DNA from: Marinobacter sp. BW6
GTDB taxonomy: Bacteria; Pseudomonadota; Gammaproteobacteria; Pseudomonadales; Oleiphilaceae
Assembly: GCF_008107725.1 (NCBI RefSeq)
Contig: NZ_VIRN01000061.1
Coordinates: 62,001 to 126,000, forward strand
Direction: 5' to 3'
Length of the DNA stretch: 64,000 nucleotides
Below the pieces are notes generated by a model. That model was not told the DNA's origin. It saw nothing but the letters and a program-made list of their open reading frames with translations, and searched no databases. Both the position numbers and the translations under genes were made by a program. Below are positions 29,226 through 37,775 of this stretch, one piece after another (the first letter of the stretch is position 1; every line of letters begins with the position of its first letter).

Positions 29226-30164
29226 TTAGGCCTCGCGAAACTGCGGAAGGTCGAGGGAATGGTCCTCGGCCACGTTGATCAGAACATCAGCCCTGCCCGG
29301 CATTTCAGCGAGGCAGGCACGGGTAACCCGCTCATAGTGCATAACGAAGCGGCCGACTTCTTCGTCGGTCATAATGCGCAACTCCTGTGCACCATCATGG
29401 GGCCCGCCACTTTTTGGTGCATTACGGATTTTATTTGCCAGCTTTTGCTCCTGGAGTCGACGCCACTCAAGAACACACTCCATGGAGGGAGCCTTCAACA
29501 TGATCAGAAAATCGATTTCATCAAAAAATTTCCGGTACTCCCCTTTCAACTGATCATTAACATAGCTGCGCCAGACACCGTCCGGGTCCTCGCTCTCCTC
29601 CAGGCGATTCATCGGCTGGGCAAGCGCACTGTCTTGCTCCGGTCGCGCATCCAGGCACCACCCCTCCAGAAGAATGACCTCCGCCCTTCCCCCGAAGACA
29701 GGCCACTGATCCCGGGGAACCCGGTCGTCCCGGGACTTGTCGAAGGCAGGAATCGGTGTGGCTTCTTCAGGCGCTGCACTGCGCAAACGGTGCAAGACCT
29801 GCCGCCCGAGCGCCACGTCGTGTGTTCCAGGCACACCACGAGTTATAAACAACGGGTGCACCCGTTCGGCAAGGTCCTGGCGCTCGGCTCTGGTAAGGTA
29901 AATGTCATCCAGGGAAAAGTTGGCCGCTGACCGGTTGCGGTGGCGAAGCAGAATTTCCCGTAAAAAGAGCGTCAACGTAGACTTACCCGTACCCTGGGCT
30001 CCGTGAATACCAACCACAATGGGTTGCTTTTCCGTATCATGGAGCGCACAGATTCGGTCTGCGAGCGGCAGAATGGTCTTTTCCACCGTTTCGGCGTAGG
30101 CGTCGGGAAGGCCCTCCTGTTGAATCAGGGCACTGACGGTTTGTTCTAGCGAGCGATCAGACAC
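29226..30164 (-). CDS. D-glycerate kinase, P-loop GLYK type
   Basis: The 312-residue P-loop kinase has Walker A GIHGAQGTGKST (residues 52-63), a Walker B-like region with ANFSLDDIYLT and the FDKSRDDRVP substrate segment. It resembles the plant/fungal-type glycerate kinase group, which makes 3-phosphoglycerate. In this operon it would rephosphorylate glycerate released by the phosphorylase and so close a cycle with GpgS. The start is GTG at 30164 with GGAAG upstream; it is the first gene of the minus-strand unit. A related P-loop kinase activity (for example pantothenate or uridine kinase) is less likely. Confidence 0.82.
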   Translation of the reverse strand: MSDRSLEQTVSALIQQEGLPDAYAETVEKTILPLADRICALHDTEKQPIVVGIHGAQGTGKSTLTLFLREILLRHRNRSAANFSLDDIYLTRAERQDLAERVHPLFITRGVPGTHDVALGRQVLHRLRSAAPEEATPIPAFDKSRDDRVPRDQWPVFGGRAEVILLEGWCLDARPEQDSALAQPMNRLEESEDPDGVWRSYVNDQLKGEYRKFFDEIDFLIMLKAPSMECVLEWRRLQEQKLANKIRNAPKSGGPHDGAQELRIMTDEEVGRFVMHYERVTRACLAEMPGRADVLINVAEDHSLDLPQFREA

Positions 30165-30239
30165 GTTGGACTTCCGGTTTAATGGATGACTGAAAAGAGA
30201 TGGCAGCAGAATTCATACCAATGGGAGTATAGGCGTTTT

Positions 30240-31694
30240 ATGAGTGGCAACGATTTTCGAGTGGAGCATCGCTACCTTGAGCTCCCGGACAGCTTTTATA
30301 CCCGGGTTCAGCCCTCGCCTTTGAAAGACGCAAAGATGGTGTGTTTCAACCACAAGCTCGCCGAACAGATGGGCTTCCGCGCCGACTCCGAATCCGACTG
30401 GACCGGGGTGGGCGCAGGCTCTGAATTACTCGAGGGCATGGACCCGGTAGCCATGAAATACACCGGCCACCAGTTCGGCGCCTACAATCCGGAACTCGGC
30501 GACGGTCGTGGCCTGCTGCTATGGGAAACCCTTGGCCCCGATGGAAGACGATGGGACTGGCACCTCAAAGGTGCAGGTATGACCCCCTACTCCCGTTTCG
30601 GCGATGGCCGGGCCGTACTTCGCTCCACCATTCGCGAATACCTTTGCAGCGAAGCCGTGCATGGCCTGGGCATTCCCACCACCCGGGCCCTGTTCATGGT
30701 AAGCGCCAAAGATCCGGTGCGCCGGGAATCCATCGAGACAGCCGCGGCACTCGTGCGAGTAGCCCAAAGCCATATTCGTTTCGGACACTTTGAGTTCGCC
30801 GCTCATCACGAAGGACCTGAAACCGTCAAAACGCTCATCGAGCATGTGATATCGCTGCACTTCCCCCATCTGATCAACCTGCCGGATGACGAGCGATACA
30901 CCCGCTGGTTTGAAGAAGTGGTTGAGCGCACCGCCCGCATGATCGCCGACTGGCAGGCGGTGGGCTTCTGCCACGGCGTGATGAACAGCGACAATATGTC
31001 GATTATCGGCGACACCTTTGACTATGGTCCCTTCGCATTCCTTGATGATTTCGATGCCGGCTACATAAGCAATCACACCGACCAGGGCGGGCGCTACGCC
31101 TACAACCGTCAGCCGCAAGTCGGGTTTGAGAATTGCCGTTACCTGGCCACAGCACTGCTGCCGGTAATGGAGGAAGACGACGTGCGCCGTGGCCTGCGCC
31201 GCTATGAAGTGGCTTACAACGAACGCTTTCTCCAGAACATGCGGGACAAGCTTGGCCTGGTCATTGAGGATGAAGCAGACCTCAGCCTGATCATGGATAC
31301 CTTCAGCATGATGCACGAGCACCATGTCGACTTCACCGCCTTCTTCCGGGCGCTGTCCAATCTTTACAACCATGGCCATGGGCCGGTGCGAGACCTGTTC
31401 GTGGATCGCAGCGTGGCGGATCAGTGGCTGGACCGCTATGAAGAACGACTCCTGAACGAAACCCGCGCTCACGATGAGCGGGAGTACGCCATGCGCCGCG
31501 TGAACCCGAAGTATGTGCTGAGGAATTACCTGGCCCAGCAGGTCATCCAGGAAGCCCAGAACGGGGACTACGAACCGATGAAGGCACTACTGAAGGTTCT
31601 TGAGCGGCCCTATGACGAGCAACCGGAGAGCGAGGCTTACGCGGCATTGCCGCCTGATTGGGGCAAGCATCTGAATATCAGCTGTTCAAGCTGA
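30240..31694 (+). CDS. selO: Protein adenylyltransferase SelO (YdiU)
   Basis: SelO is a pseudokinase-fold enzyme that attaches AMP to protein hydroxyl groups and is linked to redox stress. Visible motifs include YTGHQFGAYNPELGDGRG, HLKGAGMTPYSRFGDGRAVL (both near residues 78-125) and CHGVMNSDNMSI with YGPFAFLDDFD. The protein ends SCSS, with Cys where eukaryotic SelO has selenocysteine. I use ATG at 30240 (484 aa, the usual length); an ATG 18 codons earlier lies close to the divergent kinase gene. A strong terminator follows. Confidence 0.93.
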   Translation: MSGNDFRVEHRYLELPDSFYTRVQPSPLKDAKMVCFNHKLAEQMGFRADSESDWTGVGAGSELLEGMDPVAMKYTGHQFGAYNPELGDGRGLLLWETLGPDGRRWDWHLKGAGMTPYSRFGDGRAVLRSTIREYLCSEAVHGLGIPTTRALFMVSAKDPVRRESIETAAALVRVAQSHIRFGHFEFAAHHEGPETVKTLIEHVISLHFPHLINLPDDERYTRWFEEVVERTARMIADWQAVGFCHGVMNSDNMSIIGDTFDYGPFAFLDDFDAGYISNHTDQGGRYAYNRQPQVGFENCRYLATALLPVMEEDDVRRGLRRYEVAYNERFLQNMRDKLGLVIEDEADLSLIMDTFSMMHEHHVDFTAFFRALSNLYNHGHGPVRDLFVDRSVADQWLDRYEERLLNETRAHDEREYAMRRVNPKYVLRNYLAQQVIQEAQNGDYEPMKALLKVLERPYDEQPESEAYAALPPDWGKHLNISCSS

Positions 31695-31716
31695 CGGAGC
31701 TTCGCCAGCAAACAAA

Positions 31717-31758
31717 AAAAGGGCCGGACGATTTACTCGTCCGGCCCTTTTGTTTTTT
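31717..31758. terminator. Bidirectional rho-independent terminator between selO and fumarase
   Basis: The stem AAAAGGGCCGGACGA (31717-31731) pairs exactly with 31737-31751 around a 5-nt loop, with T-rich tails on both strands. It serves the convergent selO and fumarase genes. Confidence 0.93.
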
Positions 31759-31774
31759 CGGCAGCCTACCGAGA

Positions 31775-33289
31775 TCAGACCGCCTTGGCAGCGATGATCT
31801 TCTCGTGCCATTCGGCAGGACCTGTCTGGTGCACAGAAGAGCCGCGTGAATCAACGGCAACTGTGACCGGCATGTCCTCGACCTCAAACTCGTAAATGGC
31901 TTCCATACCCAGTTCCGGGAAGGCGACCACTTCCGCATTCTTTATGGCTTTGGACACCAGATAGGCGGAGCCGCCCACGGCCATCAGGTATACCGCACCG
32001 AACTCCTTGATGGCGTCGATGGCCACCTGACCCCGCTCGGCTTTACCAATCATGCCGGTAAGGCCGGTTTTCTCGAGCATGGTGTGGGTAAACTTGTCCA
32101 TTCGGGTGGCGGTCGTCGGGCCTGCAGGACCAACCACCTCTTCACGCACCGGATCAACCGGGCCCACGTAATAAATGAACCGCCCTTTCAGATCGACCGG
32201 CAGCTCCTCGCCTTTCTCGATCATGTCCACCATTTTCTTGTGGGCAGCATCGCGGCCGGTCAGCATCTTGCCGGACAGCAGAACGGTTTCGCCCGGCTGC
32301 CAGTCCTTCACGTCTTCCGGGGTCACCGTATCGAGGTTCACGCGACGCACGTTGTCGCCCACTTCCCAGGTAATTTCCGGCCAGTCTTCCAGGCGCGGCG
32401 GCGTCTGCAAGGACGGTCCTGTGCCATCCAGGGTGAAATGCGCGTGACGGGTGGCAGCACAGTTTGGAATGATGGCAACCGGCTTATTGGCTGCGTGGGT
32501 CGGATAATCCTTGACCTTGACGTCCAGAACGGTGGTCAGACCGCCCAGCCCCTGGGCACCGATACCCAGATCGTTCACCTTGTCGAACAGCTCAAGACGC
32601 AGTTCCTCGGCTCTGTTCGACGCACCGCGCTCTTTCAGGTCGTGGATGTCGATCGGATCCAGCAGGGATTCCTTGGCCATTTCCATCGCCTTTTCGGCGG
32701 TGCCGCCAATACCAATGCCCAGCATGCCCGGCGGGCACCAGCCAGCCCCCATCTGAGGGACCATCTTAAGAACCCAGTCTACAACCGAATCGGACGGGTT
32801 CAGCATGGCAAATTTGGACTTGGCCTCTGAACCGCCGCCTTTGGCAGCAACGTGCACTTCAACCGTATCGCCCGGAACCATCTTGTAGTGGATGATGGCA
32901 GGCGTGTTGTCACCGGTGTTCTTTCGCTTGCCGTCCGGGTCATCCAGGATAGAGGCGCGCAGCACGTTGTCTGGATGGGTATAGGCGCGACGCACCCCTT
33001 CGTTGATCACATCATCCAGGGCCAGCTCGCAGTCCCACTGGACATTCATACCGATGTTAACGAATACCGTCACAATGCCAGTGTCCTGACACAGGGGTCG
33101 ATGCCCTTCCGCACACATGCGCGAGTTGATCAGGATCTGGGCCATGGCGTCTTTGGCCGCCTGGGACTCTTCCTTCTGGTAGGCCTCATACACACCATCA
33201 ATGAAATCTTTCGGGTGGTAGTAGGAAATGAACTGCAGCGCGTCCGCTACGCTTTCAATCAGGTCGTCCTGGCGGATTACGGTGGTCAT
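31775..33289 (-). CDS. Class I fumarate hydratase (4Fe-4S)
   Basis: Class I fumarases are iron-sulfur enzymes converting fumarate to malate. The 504-residue protein joins an alpha part (about 1-290, with cluster-ligand region CQDTGIVTVF and WCPPGMLGIGIGGTAEKAM) and a beta part (about 310-504, with LLSGKMLTGRDAAHKKM and GPTTATRMDKF). I use ATG at 33289 with GAGGCG upstream; the frame continues 12 codons further without a ribosome site. It could also act on related hydroxyacids (mesaconate, tartrate), which sequence alone does not exclude. Confidence 0.93.
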   Translation of the reverse strand: MTTVIRQDDLIESVADALQFISYYHPKDFIDGVYEAYQKEESQAAKDAMAQILINSRMCAEGHRPLCQDTGIVTVFVNIGMNVQWDCELALDDVINEGVRRAYTHPDNVLRASILDDPDGKRKNTGDNTPAIIHYKMVPGDTVEVHVAAKGGGSEAKSKFAMLNPSDSVVDWVLKMVPQMGAGWCPPGMLGIGIGGTAEKAMEMAKESLLDPIDIHDLKERGASNRAEELRLELFDKVNDLGIGAQGLGGLTTVLDVKVKDYPTHAANKPVAIIPNCAATRHAHFTLDGTGPSLQTPPRLEDWPEITWEVGDNVRRVNLDTVTPEDVKDWQPGETVLLSGKMLTGRDAAHKKMVDMIEKGEELPVDLKGRFIYYVGPVDPVREEVVGPAGPTTATRMDKFTHTMLEKTGLTGMIGKAERGQVAIDAIKEFGAVYLMAVGGSAYLVSKAIKNAEVVAFPELGMEAIYEFEVEDMPVTVAVDSRGSSVHQTGPAEWHEKIIAAKAV

Positions 33290-33470
33290 AGGCGCCTCAT
33301 CAGCTTGATATCGTTGTCGTGTCATCGAGAATCGGGAGGCGAGAGTTTACCAGAAAATCGGTTTGGCGAGTGATTCGACAGATGGCGAAGCCAGGATTAA
33401 AACTCGTGAAAAACGCCTTCAGAAAAAGGTATCATCCTAACCAAACTAGAATAACACCGCAGGAGACACC

Positions 33471-34244
33471 GTGACTGACCTTGTCCTCACCGAAATCAAA
33501 GATCGGATTCTCGTCGTTCGGCTGAACCGGCCGGAACGCAAGAACGCCCTCACCCACGCCATGTACACCGCCATGGGCGACGCCCTGGAACAGGCCCGGG
33601 ATAATACCAACATCCGGTGCGTCCTCTTCACCGGCACAAGCGAGTGTTTCACCGCTGGCAACGATCTGGGCGAATTTGCCGCAGGCCTACCCGGTGATTT
33701 CGAACAAACGCCCGTCGGTCGCTTCCTTCTGCTGCTGGCCAGTGCAACCAAACCCGTGGTGGCGTCTGTCAATGGCGCAGCGGTAGGCATTGGCACCACC
33801 ATGCTGCTGCATTGCGACATGGTATTCACCGGCAACAACACAGCGTTCCAGATGCCCTTTGCCAGCCTCGGCCTCTGCCCCGAGGGAGGTTCAAGCCTTC
33901 TGCTACCCTCCTGGATCGGCCGGGTGCGCACCGCCGAACTGCTGATGCTTGGCGGCGCCTTCTCTGCTGGTGAGGCCTTTCGGCTTGGCCTGATCAACCG
34001 GGTTTGCGAGCCTGAGCAGACGGAAGCCAATGCATTGGAGGCCTGCCAGCGGCTGGCTGAAAAAGCCCCGGCAGCGATTCGGGCCACGAAGGCAATGTTG
34101 AACCGGCCAACCATGGAGGCACTTCGTGAAACAATGCTCGAAGAGGGACAGCTGTTTGCAGAGCGCCTGAAATCTCCCGAGGCCGCCGAAGCCTTCCGGG
34201 CCTTCATGCAAAAACGCTCACCCGATTTCTCAAGCTTCGAATAA
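33471..34244 (+). CDS. Enoyl-CoA hydratase/isomerase family protein
   Basis: This 257-residue crotonase-fold protein has the N-terminal RPERKNAL motif, an oxyanion hole in AGNDLGEFA (about residue 63) and in NGAAVGIGTTMLLHCDM (about residue 103), and the GLCPEGGSSLLLP segment that carries a catalytic Glu. It likely hydrates or isomerises an acyl-CoA in fatty or branched acid breakdown; the exact substrate is not evident. The GTG start has AGGAGACACC directly upstream. It stands alone, divergent from fumarase across 181 bp. Confidence 0.88.
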   Translation: MTDLVLTEIKDRILVVRLNRPERKNALTHAMYTAMGDALEQARDNTNIRCVLFTGTSECFTAGNDLGEFAAGLPGDFEQTPVGRFLLLLASATKPVVASVNGAAVGIGTTMLLHCDMVFTGNNTAFQMPFASLGLCPEGGSSLLLPSWIGRVRTAELLMLGGAFSAGEAFRLGLINRVCEPEQTEANALEACQRLAEKAPAAIRATKAMLNRPTMEALRETMLEEGQLFAERLKSPEAAEAFRAFMQKRSPDFSSFE

Positions 34245-34381
34245 ACCTCGACTGCGCCTCAATTTCCCGGTTGCCGCACCTCGACAAACCGTTATCCGGC
34301 AACTATTTTTCTCAAAGGCCGAACTCCAACCGTGCGGGGAGGATTCAATCCAGAAGAATCACACTTTTGGCTGATCAACAC

Positions 34382-34410
34382 TTGCCATACTGTCGCTATA
34401 GTCATAGATA
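34382..34410 (+). promoter_or_regulatory. Candidate promoter of the VolA-like gene in the 306-bp gap 34245-34550
   Basis: TTGCCA (34382-34387) and TAGATA (34405-34410) are 17 bp apart, leaving a leader of roughly 130 nt before the ATG at 34551. The remainder of the gap shows no gene and no strong repeat. It contains AGGAAAAGG just before the ATG as ribosome site. Confidence 0.35.
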
Positions 34411-34550
34411 CAGAAATTGGCTTACAGCGCTGGCTACAATTTCAGACAACAGTTTAAGCAGAACAGGCCACTGACAACGGGCTTACCGGATCAGACCGGC
34501 CCCGTCAGCTGCCGAACATAACGACACAACAACAGGAAAAGGTTTCACCC

Positions 34551-37445
34551 ATGTTCAAGAAAACTCTAATAAGTCTTGCCGTGGCGTCTTCCGTTGGACT
34601 TACAGGCTGCTTTGACAGCGGCGCGACGGGGGCGAATGCTGATCCGGACTACCAGATTACTGATACGACGATTGATACATCAATCGTGCGCCCCATCTAC
34701 GATCCCAACCCGATTGCCGCAGAGCCAAAGTTCCCGATCAATGCGGACCTGATCCTGTTGCTGGGTGCCACCCAGAGCGCCAACTATGACTTCACAGGGC
34801 TCTCTGGCGGCACTTCTCCTGCCGACGATGCGGTTAACGATCTGTCCGGTTTCTCTACGTCCGGTGCGTTCACCCTGAAATTTGACGGCTCGTTGAATGC
34901 TATGTCCGTTCAGGCCGGAGCCACCGTATTCCTGCTGCCACTGAATGTGAACGATGCCATTGAGGGCGCACCGGGCGCTCTGCCCAACACCAACCCCTCA
35001 AGCATTGATCAAGCGGACCCTTTCGATCTGGCTTCGATCCCCAATTTCCGTGCTGATGTGGTAAGCATTGACGGTGGCAGCAATAACGCGATCAGAATCG
35101 TTCCCCTGGAGCCGCTTGCGGAGGGCCAGAAATATCTTGTTGTTGCTACCAACAACATCGTTGGCGCTGACGGACAGCCGATAGAGCGGTCCGTACAGGA
35201 CGTCAACCTGGCGGAGGGTGTCCTGGGCAACCCGGCCCTCGCCAACGTCAAGTCGATACTCCAGGCGTCCGACGCGCTGGCGAATGGCTTCCTCGCCCAA
35301 GCGATTCCACAGAACACCCCCGAATCCGCTCTGGCATATACCTTCACTACGAATTCCGATACCGATGTGTTGCGTGCAATGATGGCCCCTGTGGCATTCG
35401 GCACTGACCTGGGTCAGAAGATCGGTTTCACTGCTCAGCTAAAAGCCGTCAGGGATAACTACCCAGAACTGAATTTCTCCGAGCTGACAACCCAGTTAGG
35501 AGAAATTGCAGAGCTGGCAGCAAAACTCGGCGCCGGAGAGATTGATCCTGCAACGCTGACTGCTCAGGAATTGGCCGCCATCACAGCACTTTCCAATGTG
35601 CAGGATGTGTTGACTGCCGATGGCACTCAAACCCCGGAGACCACCCTGGGAAACGCTATTGCAGCTGAAGTCGGAGACACGATTCACCTTCCGGTACCGC
35701 GGCCTTCCTTCTTCTATCCGAAGACAGAAGCAGCAGATCTAGCCACGATCCAGGGGCTTGCGCTGCAGGATCCGACAAACACCATCGTTCAGGCAGCCGC
35801 TCAGGTTCAGGTCCATCAGGGCGCGATCAAGTTGCCCTATTTCCAAGAGCTTCCGGGTGAGACAGGAGCCGGTATCGTCAACGGTAGCTGGTCAGGTAAC
35901 ACCAGTATGGAAGCCGGACTAAACGAGACCCTGACTCCAGGAGACTCGATCTTCGCCTTCCTCCGCGACATCGACGGAACACTGAACGTGAATGGTTATT
36001 TCCCATTCCCGCAGAAAAATGCGGAGACGACCGTGCCTGTCGTTGTATTCAACCCCTCGGTCGATTCGCGACCAGTAGCATGCGCGGATCAGGACGGATC
36101 AGATGGTTTCAAACCTAACGGCGTAACCATCTTCCAGCATGGCATTACGGTAGATCGAAGTGTCTCAATGCTTCCGGCCATCTTGCTCGCGCAAAGCGCT
36201 TGCCAGACTGTCGTGGCCATCGATCAGCCTCTGCACGGACTTGCTGGAGCGAGTGTAGGCAGCGTTGCTGGTCTGTCGGAGCTGGACGAAGCGACTCTGA
36301 CTGAAACCGTTCAGACCACCATTCAGGGCCTTGAGGCTCAGAACAACCCGGCTCTGGCACCAGTTATTGCTCAGTTGAATGCTCTGATTTCCGCAGACTA
36401 CATTGGCGAGCGTCACTTCGGATACACAGCCAATGCATCTTTGCAGCCGGTAGAAGCTCCTTTGGCTGACATTTCCTCCGGTAGCCTGTTTATCAACCCA
36501 CTCAATATGATGAACAGTCGTGACAACCTACGTCAGGGTGTCGTTGATCTCTTGAACGTCGCAGCATCAATCCAAACCTTCGACATTAATGGTGACTATC
36601 AGCCAGGAGATCTTGTTGGGCCGGGAATCAATGTAAACTTCATTGGGCACTCCCTCGGGGGCATCTCAGGAACCGTTTTTGCCTCTCTGGCAAACGACGC
36701 GACCCTGAACGCTACTCTCAACGGCACCTACGCGCAGGCCGGAGCGCCGCTTGATAGCTTTACGTTCCCATCGCTTGGCTCAGTTGTGCTCCACAACACG
36801 AGCGGTCAGGTCACTCGCCTGATCGAGAACTCACCGGCGTTCTCCGGCCAGGTTCTTGGCGGTCTGGCAAATGCTGGCGTGATGCAGGGAACCTCTGATT
36901 TCGAGAGCTTCTTCTACGTCTTCCAGTCAATCTCAGATGCTGGCGACCCGGTGAACTTTGCGAAAGGCCTTGGTGCTTCGACGAACAACCTTCTGGTCAC
37001 AGAAGTTGTTGGTGACACCACTGTCCCCAACGAAGCTAACGTCAATCCGCTCAGCCCGGCCTTCTCTGCACCGCTGACAGGCACCGAGCCTCTGATGGCT
37101 CTGCTTGATCTAGGTGCTGGCGGCAGCAACCTCGCTGATGGTGCTGACCTGAACTTGCTTCAGGCGGGCGACACCTCAGGCTCACCCACCCCAGTGGCTG
37201 TGTTCTTCGATGGCAGCAACCCTTGCACAACTGCCAATCACGGAACCTTTGTCGCACCAATCGTTCCGAATGAAGCGTGCGGAGGTGTAGCAGACACCAG
37301 CGCTGCATTCAGCGTAATGGTGACCCAGACAGCCCGAGCATTGAGCGGTCAGTCGGTACCTGCAACGCCGAGCAGTATTGATGCTCTGGGAACCAGTCCG
37401 ACTCTGGCAAACGCACTTGATCAGGACGAGCAGCAAGCTCCGTAA
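34551..37445 (+). CDS. VolA/Pla-1-like surface phospholipase lipoprotein
   Basis: The 964-residue protein has a lipoprotein signal with lipobox GLTGC (Cys20). Phe follows the Cys, so there is no inner-membrane retention Asp and outer-membrane sorting is expected. An N-terminal bacterial-lipase domain and an alpha/beta-hydrolase part follow, with the nucleophile elbow GHSLGG near residue 700, preceded by QHGITVDRSVSMLPA near 530. This arrangement matches VolA-type (lyso)phospholipases that free fatty acids from external lipids. A role in lipid or hydrocarbon use is an inference. Codon use is like its neighbours. It is a single gene with its own terminator. Confidence 0.85.
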   Translation: MFKKTLISLAVASSVGLTGCFDSGATGANADPDYQITDTTIDTSIVRPIYDPNPIAAEPKFPINADLILLLGATQSANYDFTGLSGGTSPADDAVNDLSGFSTSGAFTLKFDGSLNAMSVQAGATVFLLPLNVNDAIEGAPGALPNTNPSSIDQADPFDLASIPNFRADVVSIDGGSNNAIRIVPLEPLAEGQKYLVVATNNIVGADGQPIERSVQDVNLAEGVLGNPALANVKSILQASDALANGFLAQAIPQNTPESALAYTFTTNSDTDVLRAMMAPVAFGTDLGQKIGFTAQLKAVRDNYPELNFSELTTQLGEIAELAAKLGAGEIDPATLTAQELAAITALSNVQDVLTADGTQTPETTLGNAIAAEVGDTIHLPVPRPSFFYPKTEAADLATIQGLALQDPTNTIVQAAAQVQVHQGAIKLPYFQELPGETGAGIVNGSWSGNTSMEAGLNETLTPGDSIFAFLRDIDGTLNVNGYFPFPQKNAETTVPVVVFNPSVDSRPVACADQDGSDGFKPNGVTIFQHGITVDRSVSMLPAILLAQSACQTVVAIDQPLHGLAGASVGSVAGLSELDEATLTETVQTTIQGLEAQNNPALAPVIAQLNALISADYIGERHFGYTANASLQPVEAPLADISSGSLFINPLNMMNSRDNLRQGVVDLLNVAASIQTFDINGDYQPGDLVGPGINVNFIGHSLGGISGTVFASLANDATLNATLNGTYAQAGAPLDSFTFPSLGSVVLHNTSGQVTRLIENSPAFSGQVLGGLANAGVMQGTSDFESFFYVFQSISDAGDPVNFAKGLGASTNNLLVTEVVGDTTVPNEANVNPLSPAFSAPLTGTEPLMALLDLGAGGSNLADGADLNLLQAGDTSGSPTPVAVFFDGSNPCTTANHGTFVAPIVPNEACGGVADTSAAFSVMVTQTARALSGQSVPATPSSIDALGTSPTLANALDQDEQQAP

Positions 37446-37472
37446 ACCCCGATCAGTCAAGCGTTAGAACCA

Positions 37473-37500
37473 AGCCCCGGCAATGCCGGGGCTTTTTTTT
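37473..37500 (+). terminator. Rho-independent terminator after the VolA-like gene
   Basis: AAGCCCCGGCA (37473-37483) and TGCCGGGGCTT (37484 onward) form a GC-rich stem followed by eight T residues. It is followed by about 225 bp (37501-37727) in which I see no supported gene. Confidence 0.93.
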
Positions 37501-37727
37501 GGAGATCTCACACTGGTACACGAAATTGAGTTTCCACCGTCAGTTTTCCTGAGCGGACATCGGAAGCTGCATCGGACAAGACAATGCGCCAAAAACGGTG
37601 GCCTACTGCCTTGCATAGGGCGACAGCTGGAGAGATATGAGCTGGTGCTGATGAACGAGTTGATGAATCGCAGCGCGGGCTCAGACTCGCTATCTTGGGA
37701 CTATTAGCAAAACCATGACTGACAAAA

Positions 37728-37758
37728 AAGGGCCGCACTCTCAGGAGTACGGCCCTTT
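37728..37758 (-). terminator. Rho-independent terminator after the penicillin-acylase-like gene
   Basis: AAAGGGCCGCACTC and GAGTACGGCCCTTT (with one mismatch) form a stem around TCAG. In the minus-strand sense it ends in a T run (TTTTTT), placed 18 bp after the acylase stop. Confidence 0.9.
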
Positions 37759-37775
37759 CAATTTAAACCACATCT

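Noticed and set aside
30519..31472. 317-codon open frame antisense to selO
   Set aside because: SelO is well conserved here; the opposite frame is a shadow.
37501..37727. Short open frames between the VolA-like and acylase terminators
   Set aside because: No ribosome sites, no family resemblance, and they sit between two terminators.
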